From: a virus
Length of the DNA: 50,695 bases
Direction: 5' to 3' (one strand)
Virus record (IMG/VR): IMGVR_UViG_3300025115_000247
Coordinates: 1-50,695 of that record
Shown here: positions 22,672-30,455 of the stretch, in pieces
Layout of the letters: each line of letters opens with the position of its first letter
Numbering within the stretch: position 1 is the first letter of the stretch
Notes under the pieces: model-generated
Databases searched by the model: none
What the model was told of the DNA's origin: nothing
Seen by the model: the letters and a program-made list of their open reading frames with translations, nothing else
Program-made: the position numbers and the translations under genes

Positions 22672-22820
22672 GTTCCAATTCCGTTTCCGAAATTCGAGCA
22701 ATGTAATTTACCGCTAACGTGATATCCTTCTGCAATTGCTCGGTTTGCTATGTTACTTAGCACTTTAACCCACGACTCGCCTCTTGAGGTAGCAGCTTCT
22801 TTTTTAGATTCTTTCTTCAT
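22668..22820 (-). CDS. chimeric 50-aa mini-gene made from two neighbours
   Basis: MKKESKKEAATSRGESWVKV corresponds to the AATSRGEPWVKVLS segment of the gene at 22031-22441. The second half NRAIAEGYHVSGKLH, ending NFGNGIGT, corresponds to the C-terminus of QueE (NRAIAEGYHFSGRLH, ending IWGNGIGT). The frame is intact, ends at a TGA overlapping the next ATG, and begins inside the SGNH gene. It may be recombination debris or a retained fusion. Confidence 0.6.
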   Translation of the reverse strand: MKKESKKEAATSRGESWVKVLSNIANRAIAEGYHVSGKLHCSNFGNGIGT

Positions 22821-23610
22821 ACTCTGTTAGTCTATCAATAATCATGTTTGCATACATTTTATTCGAGATAACTCCGGGGTGTACTTGGTCACTGTTAGTA
22901 TCGCATTGTAAACTTTTCATTGATTGATATAAGTTGATCCATTTGTTGCAGGTGACCCCACCTGCAACAGCAATATTGTTATGCATTTTCTGATATAATT
23001 TTATAATCTCTTCGTCGTCTCGGTTTTCGGTATTTAGTTGATGTTGCGTGTATAATGTCATTTCGTTCGGTGTTGTGATCGTTGCATTGTATTTAAAGAA
23101 GTCTTTGTCCCAGGGACACAATCCGTTTATAAACCACACATTAACTTTTAGTGAAGAAGACAAATTTTCTAAAATTTTAGAAAACTTGATTATCTTAGTT
23201 ATTTCGTAAAGTGGGTGTATTAGAGAAATAAATCGGTCTTTGACAGAATTTAAATATTCTTTAGAATATAATACATCGTTTAGTTGGACGTCAAGCGAAA
23301 TCGGCGAATGCGAGGCGTGAAGTCTGGTGCTATATAATTCAAAACCAAGCTCTGTGTTTATTCTCGGCACACCAGTCCATTCTACAAAAACATTGCTAAT
23401 ATTTTTATGTAGCAGTAATTGATTAACAGTTTCGATAAAAATTTCTTCGTTTGCACCGCCAGGAATTCCTGCATTTACTTTAACTGCGTTGCTAAAACAA
23501 TGATTATGTAATAAGTTGACCCAAAGGTATTTTTCTTTTTCTTCTTCGGTAAACCCAGTTCCGTTAGTGTAAGAACATCCGGTGTAAATTACTGTTTCAT
23601 TACGTCCCAA
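22804..23610 (-). CDS. SGNH-hydrolase-like protein (2 of 3)
   Basis: 268 residues. IYTGCSYTNGTGFTEEEK holds the block I Ser, NAGIPGGANEEIF a block II Gly, and SDQVHPGVISNKMYANMI the C-terminal D-x2-H pair. Between them is a divergent helical region. Starts within the 3' end of QueE. Substrate unknown; not close to the copy at 21.3 kb. Confidence 0.72.
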   Translation of the reverse strand: MGRNETVIYTGCSYTNGTGFTEEEKEKYLWVNLLHNHCFSNAVKVNAGIPGGANEEIFIETVNQLLLHKNISNVFVEWTGVPRINTELGFELYSTRLHASHSPISLDVQLNDVLYSKEYLNSVKDRFISLIHPLYEITKIIKFSKILENLSSSLKVNVWFINGLCPWDKDFFKYNATITTPNEMTLYTQHQLNTENRDDEEIIKLYQKMHNNIAVAGGVTCNKWINLYQSMKSLQCDTNSDQVHPGVISNKMYANMIIDRLTEYEERI

Positions 23611-24505
23611 TTCCGTTCCCCCAGATGTGCGAGTGTAATCTACCAGAAAAATGATATCCTTCTGCTATAGCTCGGTTAGCGATTTCTGCCATATACCCCG
23701 GTTCCTCTTGCTGTTCCCTTGTGCTACCGCATGGCATAATATAAATCGGAATATCTAAATCTGACAATTCTTTAACATGTTGATTTAGTTCGTTCCAACA
23801 CTCGTCTTTACTATTTACAACAAACTTTAAGCAACCTTTGTTAGACAATGTAAAATACTCTCTAATAATATCGTATTTAACTGCATCTTGTTCGCCGCTT
23901 ACATTAAATAGTTTTGGCGAGACATTCCAGTTTAACGAAAACGCATTTTGTAAATAGAATTCTTTAAATTCCTCTACTAAAGGTTTTGTTCCGTTTGTTT
24001 CAATTTGAACAGTTTCAGGATAATCTAATCCCGGAATTAAATTTCCTTTATCTTTTCGCCAACAATCTACATTAGCTTCTTTTAAAATACTAACGATAGC
24101 TTTTTGTTGCATCAACGGCTCGCCGCCAGTGAAACACAAGTCAATTTCGTTTTTAGTTATCGGATGTCGCCATTTGTTATTATAGAGCAACGGTGATATC
24201 TCGTTAAACAATGTTGTTGACTTTGCGTAATCGATTGCTAAGTGTTTAAAATTAGGGTGCCAACTATACCCGGAATCACATCCTGTTGTTAAAATAGGCA
24301 CATCTGACAGATTTTTGTAAATCTTGCCGTTGTTTAACACTTCTGGCACTGTCCAAGTCGATTGGTCGGTTGGGTCTTTCTGATAAAACCCCTCACATTT
24401 CAGATTGCACCCAAAAAAACGAACCCAGATACTTAATACACCTGTCCTGTTACCTTCACCTTGAACTGACCTAAAAATCGGCTCACCTAATCTGATTTTG
24501 CTCAT
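23600..24505 (-). CDS. queE: 7-carboxy-7-deazaguanine synthase QueE
   Basis: Start at ATG 24505 (MSKIRLGEPIFRSVQGEG), overlapping the upstream stop. 301 residues: VRFFGCNLKCEGF gives C33 and C37, and the third cluster cysteine is probably C76 in TTGCDSGYSW after an insertion, as in other phage QueE forms. FTGGEPLMQQ, ETNGTKP, NWNVSPKLF and KFVVNSKDE are radical SAM/QueE motifs. It converts 6-carboxytetrahydropterin to CDG in the deazaguanine pathway. QueD and FolE are encoded nearby; QueC is not in the window. Confidence 0.93.
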   Translation of the reverse strand: MSKIRLGEPIFRSVQGEGNRTGVLSIWVRFFGCNLKCEGFYQKDPTDQSTWTVPEVLNNGKIYKNLSDVPILTTGCDSGYSWHPNFKHLAIDYAKSTTLFNEISPLLYNNKWRHPITKNEIDLCFTGGEPLMQQKAIVSILKEANVDCWRKDKGNLIPGLDYPETVQIETNGTKPLVEEFKEFYLQNAFSLNWNVSPKLFNVSGEQDAVKYDIIREYFTLSNKGCLKFVVNSKDECWNELNQHVKELSDLDIPIYIMPCGSTREQQEEPGYMAEIANRAIAEGYHFSGRLHSHIWGNGIGT

Positions 24506-24723
24506 TTTAGAATTTTTCCTATTTGTTTTTCGATATCGTCGATCCAACGCCATTGTGCTCTGGTTAGGTGCGGGTCACTGCTAATAAATCGAGAAAGAGA
24601 ATCACTAACTTCTTTAAGTTTAAACATACTATCTACAATATCTTTTTGTTTAAACTTCTCCACTTCTGCTTGATAAGCGCGATCTTCTTCCTCTTCGCGC
24701 CAGGCCTTAATTCCGCATCCCAT
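24502..24723 (-). CDS. hypothetical protein, 73 aa
   Basis: MGCGIKAWREEEEDRAYQAE then a helical, charged remainder (LKEVSDSLSRFISS, RWIDDIEKQIGKILK). The MGCG start could be a zinc or lipid-attachment-like site but no signal peptide is present. ATGA overlap with QueE and 2 bases from QueD, so part of the deazaguanine operon. Confidence 0.62.
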   Translation of the reverse strand: MGCGIKAWREEEEDRAYQAEVEKFKQKDIVDSMFKLKEVSDSLSRFISSDPHLTRAQWRWIDDIEKQIGKILK

Positions 24724-24725
24724 AA

Positions 24726-25334
24726 TTACCCCTTATAGATAGAACGAGACTTTGGTGTTTCATTCCACCAAATTTCTTTAGTCTTAACTCCCATTTTGCT
24801 CATCTTTGCGTCGACAAGCTCGTACACCCATCTCGACAACATTTCGGAAGTCGGAACAAAGTTGACTATGAAGAAGCCCTCGAGTGTTTCGTATTCTGGG
24901 GTGTCGTATTTAACGTGTGACATATTAATGCTGTATCCAGCAACCTTATCTGTTCCAGGTACAACTACTGGCACTAAACAGTTATCGATGAACCACTTCG
25001 AATCCATGTTGTTGTACTCAAAGTTCACGCTTTGTGCGTACAGTTCGATGACTAACTTGCGAAACATCGGATCGTTAGAGTCAACGATAAACTTGTGATC
25101 AACAGTATCGTCGATGAACGTTTTAAACCAACCAAGTTCTTTAAAGTCTACTACCATGCCGCGATCGTCTAGCTCGTCTGCTTCGAGGAATACTTTAAGT
25201 GACCCTTCGTGCCCGTGTAAGTGACGGCACTTACAAGCAGTGTCACCCTTCTCTGTATATTCCGGGTTAAGGCGCTGCACCCAAACACGGTGCCCGTAAC
25301 AAAAACTAAATTCTTTATCGATTGTCCAAGTCAT
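24726..25334 (-). CDS. queD: 6-carboxy-5,6,7,8-tetrahydropterin synthase QueD
   Basis: 202 residues of the PTPS/T-fold family. Zinc ligands H15 (CYGHRVW), H40 and H42 with catalytic C36 (CKCRHLHGHEG). VDFKELGWFKTFIDDTVDHK follows and EIWWNETPKS is the late Glu region. Longer than E. coli QueD (about 120 aa) because of inserts. It forms CPH4 from dihydroneopterin triphosphate made by FolE. A hairpin at 25344-25366 pairs part of its ribosome site. Confidence 0.92.
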   Translation of the reverse strand: MTWTIDKEFSFCYGHRVWVQRLNPEYTEKGDTACKCRHLHGHEGSLKVFLEADELDDRGMVVDFKELGWFKTFIDDTVDHKFIVDSNDPMFRKLVIELYAQSVNFEYNNMDSKWFIDNCLVPVVVPGTDKVAGYSINMSHVKYDTPEYETLEGFFIVNFVPTSEMLSRWVYELVDAKMSKMGVKTKEIWWNETPKSRSIYKG

Positions 25335-25343
25335 GCTTTATCT

Positions 25344-25366
25344 CCTATGTTAAATGTTAGCATAGG
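25344..25366 (-). promoter_or_regulatory. hairpin overlapping the QueD ribosome-binding site
   Basis: CCTATG (25344-25349) pairs with CATAGG (25361-25366), loop of 11. On the minus strand the second arm includes the first bases of AGGAG, the Shine-Dalgarno of queD. It could limit translation. It does not match a preQ1 riboswitch that I recognise. Confidence 0.4.
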
Positions 25367-25411
25367 TGGCAGAATTTTTAAAGAGGGATGACACCAAAAG
25401 TCCTCTTGTTG

Positions 25412-25828
25412 TTATTTAGGCTGCTGATAGTTTGCTGATTTATAATTACCTTGTCCTGGAATAACATTACGAACGCCTCCAACAGGATCTTCACAGTCGC
25501 CAGTTTTGCGAGGGATAAGATGGATATGTGGCCACGGCACTGTTTGTCCAGCGGCAGTACCAAAGTTCATTCCGATATTAAAGGCTTCCCATTCGCCAGC
25601 TGCTACCTTTTTTAATCCCTCTGCCAATGCATCAGCAAAGCAGTGTTCGATTACTCCTACAGTGGCAAACTGTGGAACAAATAATAGATGTCCCTCAGAT
25701 ACAGGGTATGCGTCTTTAAAAACTGCAACATGGAAATCTTCACTAACAAGATCAGTCCACGGGGCTTTTCCTTCTTTATGGGCATCATCTAAACTATCGG
25801 GTAAATTTTCTAATTGTCTATTGTTCAT
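25412..25828 (-). CDS. HIT-family hydrolase
   Basis: Start at ATG 25828 (MNNRQLENLPDSLDDAHK) after GGTGAG. The HIT core is VPWPHIHLIPRKTGDCEDPV, with the last two histidines of HxHxH but Trp-Pro where the first His usually lies, a variation I recall in some bacterial HIT proteins; DFHVAVFKDAYPVSEGHLLF is the typical N-terminal strand pair. HIT enzymes cleave nucleoside phosphoramidates or dinucleoside polyphosphates. Its role beside the deazaguanine genes is unknown. Confidence 0.85.
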   Translation of the reverse strand: MNNRQLENLPDSLDDAHKEGKAPWTDLVSEDFHVAVFKDAYPVSEGHLLFVPQFATVGVIEHCFADALAEGLKKVAAGEWEAFNIGMNFGTAAGQTVPWPHIHLIPRKTGDCEDPVGGVRNVIPGQGNYKSANYQQPK

Positions 25829-25835
25829 TTTTTTC

Positions 25836-26027
25836 TCACCAGTCAGATACATCGGTTATATCGTGTTCTATTCCGTTAATCGTAGCGTAGGTGCTTCGTC
25901 CGATTCCACTAGCACTGTCTTGTCGTAACAGTATTTGAGTATGGATACTCGGAGCACATAGGGATATGATTGACGCTAACTTTAACGCTTCACTTCCAGT
26001 TAACGTAAATGTGTTTACTGTTTCCAA
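25836..26027 (-). CDS. hypothetical protein, about 63 aa
   Basis: The frame ends GIGRSTYATINGIEHDITDV plus SDW and contains EALKLASIISLCAPSIHTQI. No ATG fits; a TTG at 26027 after GGGAAG is the best start, and the frame opens with TTG at 26054. Both lie in the 3' end of the phosphoribosyltransferase gene. Unrecognised. Confidence 0.5.
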   Translation of the reverse strand: METVNTFTLTGSEALKLASIISLCAPSIHTQILLRQDSASGIGRSTYATINGIEHDITDVSDW

Positions 26028-26518
26028 AATTCTTCCCAGGGAAATGTGATCCAATCATCGCAGTTGTCTGCGGCGATCTCTTCAGACACATACGTTACAT
26101 TAAGAACAGATTTGCTTGTTGGTTTTTCAAATAACACTGCGGTCCTAATACCTTTATGCCATGGTAACTCAGTCTTTCCAATGGATGAGTTCCAATCCTT
26201 GTAGATCCAGTTAAGGGTTGCACCCGAGTCATTGATGTCGTCGACGATAAGAACCTGGCACCCGTTAGATGCATCTTCTGGAAGCCAACAATTGACTTCG
26301 GGTCCTGAAGTCCACGGGTAATCAGTATTGTCACGTAATGTCACGTCTAACCCAACCATCTTACAGTTAAAGTATTGACTAAGCATTATTGCTGGAATCG
26401 CACCACCTCGTGCCACTCCGACAATAATATCGGGTTTCCATTGGCTAAGAGCAATTTGTCTTGCGATCTCTTGTACGTGGCCAGTTAGCTCTTGCCAACT
26501 TACATATCGCTTTTTCAT
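26015..26518 (-). CDS. phosphoribosyltransferase (purine PRTase type)
   Basis: 167 residues. VLIVDDINDSGATL is the PRPP-binding loop and IIVGVARGGAIPAIMLSQYF the N-terminal Gly loop. HPRT/XGPRT-like enzymes join PRPP to a purine-type base. In this neighbourhood it could salvage guanine, or handle a deazaguanine base; the second is speculation. ATGA overlap with the upstream gene. Confidence 0.88.
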   Translation of the reverse strand: MKKRYVSWQELTGHVQEIARQIALSQWKPDIIVGVARGGAIPAIMLSQYFNCKMVGLDVTLRDNTDYPWTSGPEVNCWLPEDASNGCQVLIVDDINDSGATLNWIYKDWNSSIGKTELPWHKGIRTAVLFEKPTSKSVLNVTYVSEEIAADNCDDWITFPWEEFWKQ

Positions 26519-26727
26519 AGTTTGCTCCCTAGTAATTCCCTGAGGTTAGAACGTGCGTCATCTGTCAGATATGTTTCAAACTTGTTTTGTGGAGCCCCTG
26601 GGTCTTTGGCTTCAGTCCACACACTAGTAAACTTTAACTGAGTAAGGTTACCTACTTTGTGCAATTCTGCATAGAGTTGGTAACTACTTCCTGGTGCTTC
26701 GTTAGTTTGTAGAATAAGTTTTTTCAT
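26515..26727 (-). CDS. hypothetical protein, 70 aa
   Basis: MKKLILQTNEAPGSSYQLYA, LTQLKFTSVWTEAKDPGAPQ, then ETYLTDDARSNLREL. The pattern resembles a small beta-sheet plus helix phage protein. Sits with no gap between FolE and the phosphoribosyltransferase. Not recognised. Confidence 0.62.
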   Translation of the reverse strand: MKKLILQTNEAPGSSYQLYAELHKVGNLTQLKFTSVWTEAKDPGAPQNKFETYLTDDARSNLRELLGSKL

Positions 26728-27411
26728 TTAGTCTCTCTTGCAGGAATTAACAATGTTCATAAACTCTAAGCGAACTGACGGATCCGATTTAAAACAACCA
26801 CCTAGTTTGCTAGTAACTGTACTAGATCCAACGTCTTCTACTCCCCTACTGCGAACGCAAAAATGTTGTGCATTAACCACAACTCCGATGTTGTCTGTGT
26901 TGAGAATGTATTGTAATGCGTGGTAAATTTGCTCAGTTAACCGTTCTTGAATCTGTGGCCGTTTGCTAAAGTACTCGACCACACGATTAATTTTAGACAA
27001 GCCAAGTACTTTGTTGTTTGGGATATAACCAACAGTTGCAACACCGTCGATCACAACAAAGTGATGCTCGCAGTTACTTTGCACATTTACATTGCGCTCA
27101 ATAACCATTTCGTCGTACTTCATCTTGTTATCTACAGTTGTGCACTTTGGGAATGCTTCGTAGTCAAGGCCCCAAAAAATTTCGTTGACAGCCATTTTTG
27201 CCCAACGTTTAGGTGTTTCGGTTAAACTGTCGTCGTCTAGATCTAACCCAAGCGCCTCCATGATCGCAGTAAAGTGGTGCTCGATTTTATCAATCTTCTC
27301 TTTACGGTCTAGATGATTGTGTTTTGTGGGCGTTTCTACGCCGCATTTAACTAAGTGTTGGTGAATTTGTTGACCCAATTCAGGGTCGCATTTTGTCTTG
27401 TTATATGACAT
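26728..27411 (-). CDS. folE: GTP cyclohydrolase I FolE
   Basis: 227 residues. SNCEHHFVVIDG and QHFCVRSRGVEDVGSSTVTS carry the zinc ligands, and LGLSKINRVVEYFSKRPQIQ with ERLTEQI is the signature helix. It converts GTP to dihydroneopterin triphosphate, the first step of the deazaguanine route completed by QueD and QueE here. AAGGAAGG precedes the ATG. Normal length for type IA enzymes. Confidence 0.95.
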   Translation of the reverse strand: MSYNKTKCDPELGQQIHQHLVKCGVETPTKHNHLDRKEKIDKIEHHFTAIMEALGLDLDDDSLTETPKRWAKMAVNEIFWGLDYEAFPKCTTVDNKMKYDEMVIERNVNVQSNCEHHFVVIDGVATVGYIPNNKVLGLSKINRVVEYFSKRPQIQERLTEQIYHALQYILNTDNIGVVVNAQHFCVRSRGVEDVGSSTVTSKLGGCFKSDPSVRLEFMNIVNSCKRD

Positions 27412-27466
27412 ATTTTTTTCCTTCCTTACGCGGATAAAGTGTGGTATTACAGTTTGCTACCTTTGT

Positions 27467-27491
27467 GTAGCACAAGTATTTATTGTGCTAC
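27467..27491 (-). promoter_or_regulatory. 9-bp perfect inverted repeat upstream of folE
   Basis: GTAGCACAA (27467-27475), loop of 7, TTGTGCTAC (27483-27491), three bases past the aminotransferase stop. No U-run follows, so it is a poor terminator; AGGTAGCA recurs just downstream. It could be an operator or an RNA-stability hairpin for the folE transcript. Confidence 0.45.
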
Positions 27492-27493
27492 CT

Positions 27494-28099
27494 TTATGTT
27501 ACAATTTTTATCTTTCTTAGGTCTGGATATTCTACATATTGTGACGTTGGGTTAGAATACTTAATAAAGTGCAACCTCTTTAAACCAATCTCTGCTTCTT
27601 CTATAGTCGGCTTATAATGATATCCGACTTTAAAAGTTATTTGGTTTTGCCATGGGGACACAGATAAGTCTCTGCCGTCATACCTTTGGTGTAGCATAGT
27701 ATCATAAGCTACTACATCATCTAAAAGTATAGCACCGCCCCTACCTATTTCTAAAGGTTTAGAATGCCCAAAAGATAGACATTGCATCTGTCCTTCTCTA
27801 TACATATTTCTCTCTAACCGTCTTGCACTATCCCAAATTCGAGTATTTTGGAATTGATACTCTCCTACCCATCGATCGTCTAGCAATTCGTATGCTATAT
27901 CTAGTTTGTGCATAGTCATAGGGATGCTTAGATAAGTGTAAGCAGGAAATGCAGTATCCACTACTTTGTCATAGCGTAAACAAAGTTCTATGGCGTGAGT
28001 GCAGCAATCTGTCATGATTGCATACGGGGCCCCAGTGTATTCTGCTAGTTCTTTTTCGAACTGTAAGATCTTATCGAAGCTCATTGATTGTTTCAACAA
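27494..28099 (-). CDS. DegT/DnrJ/EryC1-type aminotransferase, shortened
   Basis: 201 residues, versus about 370 usually. FEKELAEYTGAPYAIMTDCC and CTHAIELCL give the cofactor pocket, VDTAFPAYTYLSIPM the substrate strand, WDSARRLE an aspartate contact, and SFGHSKPLEIGRGGAI the PLP lysine. The C-terminal domain is much reduced. These enzymes make amino sugars. Overlaps the glycosyltransferase gene by 29 bases, so the pair probably acts together on a sugar. Confidence 0.82.
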   Translation of the reverse strand: MLKQSMSFDKILQFEKELAEYTGAPYAIMTDCCTHAIELCLRYDKVVDTAFPAYTYLSIPMTMHKLDIAYELLDDRWVGEYQFQNTRIWDSARRLERNMYREGQMQCLSFGHSKPLEIGRGGAILLDDVVAYDTMLHQRYDGRDLSVSPWQNQITFKVGYHYKPTIEEAEIGLKRLHFIKYSNPTSQYVEYPDLRKIKIVT

Positions 28100-29177
28100 T
28101 ACCGTTAGCTGAGAAAAAGTCTTGAGTTAAGGTTTTTGATAGTTCTCGACATAGAGGAACATATTTGTCATGAGAATCTAAAATTGACCTAATATGAGCA
28201 ACTAAGTGTTCTCTATTTTGTTCGTAGTGTCCCCACGATTCGGTCCACTCTTGTGGGTACTTAAATTTATCAGGATACATCTCAGTATACGATAATCGAT
28301 TTGGTACTAGCGGCACTGCATCAACTAGCGCACCTTCGTACATTGAGATACCAAGGGTTTCTTGTAGACTAGCACTAAACACAATCTTAGCTTCACCTAG
28401 CAGTGTGTGATATTGATGCTTGGTTAGCTTTTGTTCCTGACACACAATAAACGATGCTTCTGGGATATGCTTTGCTAGATCCAAAAATATTTCTAGTTGC
28501 TTCTCGGGGGCAAGGCGATGAGGGAACAAAATGGTATTTGTTTTCATCTTGCCTTTATACGGATCCATAGTCGCTTCCATATATTCCATTGGCCAACCGG
28601 TGCGAACAACTTTTTTCGTACGAATCCATTCTTCTCTTTGAGAATGTAATGCACTGTCGTCGAACCATGCCCCGAATATGTTTCTAATAAACATGTGGAT
28701 GTGGAAATCTGTTGCAAAGTAATTGTGGTCGTAACAGTTAAAGAAAGATTTCTCGGCGTGTCTGACCCACGGTTTATCGCCGATAAGTCTCCCTAAGAAG
28801 TCTTGGGGATCATATGATCCACTGTGGAACATGCCATGGGTAACCCATTTCATGTCCATAAGATCGTTAACATACTTTACTTCAATTATCGTAGGATTCC
28901 ACGCATCCGTGAATAAGATATGATCGCCTTTTCCGATTACTCCGTCTTTAACCATCGAGAAAAACTTATTTACTTGCTCGTTTTTCCATTGATTAGTAGA
29001 AAGAAAGTCTAGAAATGCCCCCTGTGTTGGTACTCCGCTATTTGTTTCGCCGTCAATTTGAATTATATTAAATTTATAGCCTAGTCTTTCGGAGAATATC
29101 TTAGGGAGATGGGTATGCCACTGTGCAGTATATCTAGTTTCTAACGGTTCTAAAGAGAAAATGATTAAATTTTTCAT
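28071..29177 (-). CDS. GT-B fold glycosyltransferase
   Basis: 368 residues. The C-terminal half fits GT4/GT-B enzymes: TILFPHRLAPEKQLEIFLDL, EASFIVCQEQ, and SASLQETLGISMYEGALVDA with the E-x7-E-like donor site. The N-terminal half is divergent. It transfers a sugar from a nucleotide donor; target could be phage DNA bases, virion protein or host surface. Driven by a sigma70 promoter 39 bases upstream, shared in space with a divergent endonuclease gene. Confidence 0.82.
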   Translation of the reverse strand: MKNLIIFSLEPLETRYTAQWHTHLPKIFSERLGYKFNIIQIDGETNSGVPTQGAFLDFLSTNQWKNEQVNKFFSMVKDGVIGKGDHILFTDAWNPTIIEVKYVNDLMDMKWVTHGMFHSGSYDPQDFLGRLIGDKPWVRHAEKSFFNCYDHNYFATDFHIHMFIRNIFGAWFDDSALHSQREEWIRTKKVVRTGWPMEYMEATMDPYKGKMKTNTILFPHRLAPEKQLEIFLDLAKHIPEASFIVCQEQKLTKHQYHTLLGEAKIVFSASLQETLGISMYEGALVDAVPLVPNRLSYTEMYPDKFKYPQEWTESWGHYEQNREHLVAHIRSILDSHDKYVPLCRELSKTLTQDFFSANGIVETINELR

Positions 29178-29205
29178 AGTAAACGGGTTCCTGTGTGCTA
29201 AAGTG

Positions 29206-29213
29206 TATAAATA
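29206..29213 (+). promoter_or_regulatory. T4-type late promoter for the HNH gene
   Basis: TATAAATA on the plus strand, 37 bases upstream of the HNH ATG and interleaved with the minus-strand early promoter of the glycosyltransferase gene. Confidence 0.6.
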
Positions 29214-29215
29214 AT

Positions 29216-29244
29216 AGTATAGATATTTATATAAAGGGAGTCAA
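29216..29244 (-). promoter_or_regulatory. sigma70-type promoter of the glycosyltransferase operon
   Basis: TTGACT (29244-29239), 17-base spacer, TATACT (29221-29216) on the minus strand. The -35 box overlaps the Shine-Dalgarno (AAAGGGAG) of the plus-strand HNH gene. Confidence 0.78.
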
Positions 29245-29249
29245 CAGTT

Positions 29250-30077
29250 ATGAATAAAGACGAATTGATTAAATTAGTTGAAACTTACCCTAAACAAATA
29301 ACAGATCTGAGAACAACAATCCGAACCTTTGTTGAAAGTATCGATCATTATCCGGTTGAATGGCCATTATTTAAAAAAGCATATCACGAGCTATTTTTAG
29401 GCGGATCAGCAGCTGAGGTAATGTGTCCAGTGTGCCATAATAAAGCACTTCGGTTTAAAGGATTGCGACATGGGTATGTTCCTACTTGTTCCTATTCTTG
29501 TCGAAACAAAAGTCCTGAATTTATTAGGAAATATAAAGACTCGTGTATGAAAAGATATGGTACCGAATACGCTTCGCAATCACTTCAATTTCGTAATGCC
29601 GTCGAAAAAACTTGTTTAGAAAAGTATGGAGTAAAGAGCGTTATGCAAAACGAGCAAGTAAAAGAAAAACTAAAAAGTTCTTTTATTGAAAAATTTGGAG
29701 TTGACAATCCGTCAAAAAACCAAAATATTACAAGAAAAATTAAACAGGCTCGGATCGGTTCAGGCGATTGGGTTCCAGACGAGTGCCGGTCCGACCTAGA
29801 AAAATATCGAATGTTAGTTAAAAAACTGACTGCTAAATCTTATCATGATCATTTTTATAAAATAAACCCGGCTAATTTACCGAGATCCAGATATCAATAT
29901 TCTTTAGACCATATCTTCTCAGTCGAAGAAGGCTTTAAGCAAAACATACCAGCAGAGGTGATTAGTCATTGGACTAATCTTCGATTAATGTGGCACTTGG
30001 AAAACTCTAAAAAGAACACCAAATGCCACAAAACTAAAGAACAACTTTATGAAGATTACAGTAAATCCATAGATTAG
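29250..30077 (+). CDS. free-standing HNH-type endonuclease
   Basis: 275 residues. A zinc-like CPVC...CSYSC module at about 55-80, repeated KKYG-type motifs (MKRYGTEYASQS, LEKYGVKSVMQN, IEKFGVDNPSKN) that probably contact DNA, and a C-terminal HNH: YQYSLDHIFSVEEGF, HWTNLRLMWHLENSKKN. Lies in an intergenic gap rather than splitting a gene, with its own late promoter. AAAGGGAG supports the start. Confidence 0.85.
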   Translation: MNKDELIKLVETYPKQITDLRTTIRTFVESIDHYPVEWPLFKKAYHELFLGGSAAEVMCPVCHNKALRFKGLRHGYVPTCSYSCRNKSPEFIRKYKDSCMKRYGTEYASQSLQFRNAVEKTCLEKYGVKSVMQNEQVKEKLKSSFIEKFGVDNPSKNQNITRKIKQARIGSGDWVPDECRSDLEKYRMLVKKLTAKSYHDHFYKINPANLPRSRYQYSLDHIFSVEEGFKQNIPAEVISHWTNLRLMWHLENSKKNTKCHKTKEQLYEDYSKSID

Positions 30078-30247
30078 GTTTCATTTCTTTTTTCTTCTTT
30101 GCAATGTGTGCATACTAGCATATCATTAACTTGTATAAAGTTATGATTGCACTCTTGACGAATTGAATCTAGTATTGCTCGCACACGGTATAGCTCTTTT
30201 TGTAATTGTCGTTCGTGTGCGAGCAATTGATCGATATTGTAGGTCAC
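30074..30247 (-). CDS. coiled-coil zinc-ribbon mini protein, 57 aa, GTG start
   Basis: A GTG at 30247 overlaps the upstream TAG (TAGTG). QLLAHERQLQKELYRVRAIL is a coiled coil followed by CNHNFIQVND and CTHC, a zinc ribbon. It shares architecture with the 65-aa protein at 22474-22671. Its 3' end overlaps the end of the HNH gene by 4 bases. Confidence 0.58.
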   Translation of the reverse strand: MTYNIDQLLAHERQLQKELYRVRAILDSIRQECNHNFIQVNDMLVCTHCKEEKRNET

Positions 30248-30453
30248 TAACGTGCTTTACGCGATTTTTGGCGCTCAAACTTTTGCCAGAGAGGTGACTT
30301 TTGATTATACAGGTCCTTCTCATTAAACGGCACATGTGGGTACTGCATCCTGATAAAATCGTGGTATTCCTCAAGGTCGCTAAAAATCTGAGCAACCTCA
30401 GGCTTCATACGAAGATACTTTTTGTTATAAGATGCAACTGCTACTTTTGACAT
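30247..30453 (-). CDS. conserved phage hypothetical, 68 aa
   Basis: MSKVAVASYNKKYLRMKPEV, FSDLEEYHDFIRMQYP and FNEKDLYNQKSPLWQKFERQ. The VAxYNKK...MxPEV...LExYHDFC-like pattern recurs in T4-like marine phages by memory. Basic tail KSRKAR. Unknown function. Confidence 0.65.
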   Translation of the reverse strand: MSKVAVASYNKKYLRMKPEVAQIFSDLEEYHDFIRMQYPHVPFNEKDLYNQKSPLWQKFERQKSRKAR

Positions 30454-30455
30454 GT

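Noticed and set aside
25335-25411. preQ1 riboswitch before queD
   Set aside because: The short hairpin lacks the A-rich tail pseudoknot pattern of preQ1-I and the layout of preQ1-II.
27467-27491. Rho-independent terminator after the aminotransferase gene
   Set aside because: A perfect stem but no U-run on the transcribed strand.
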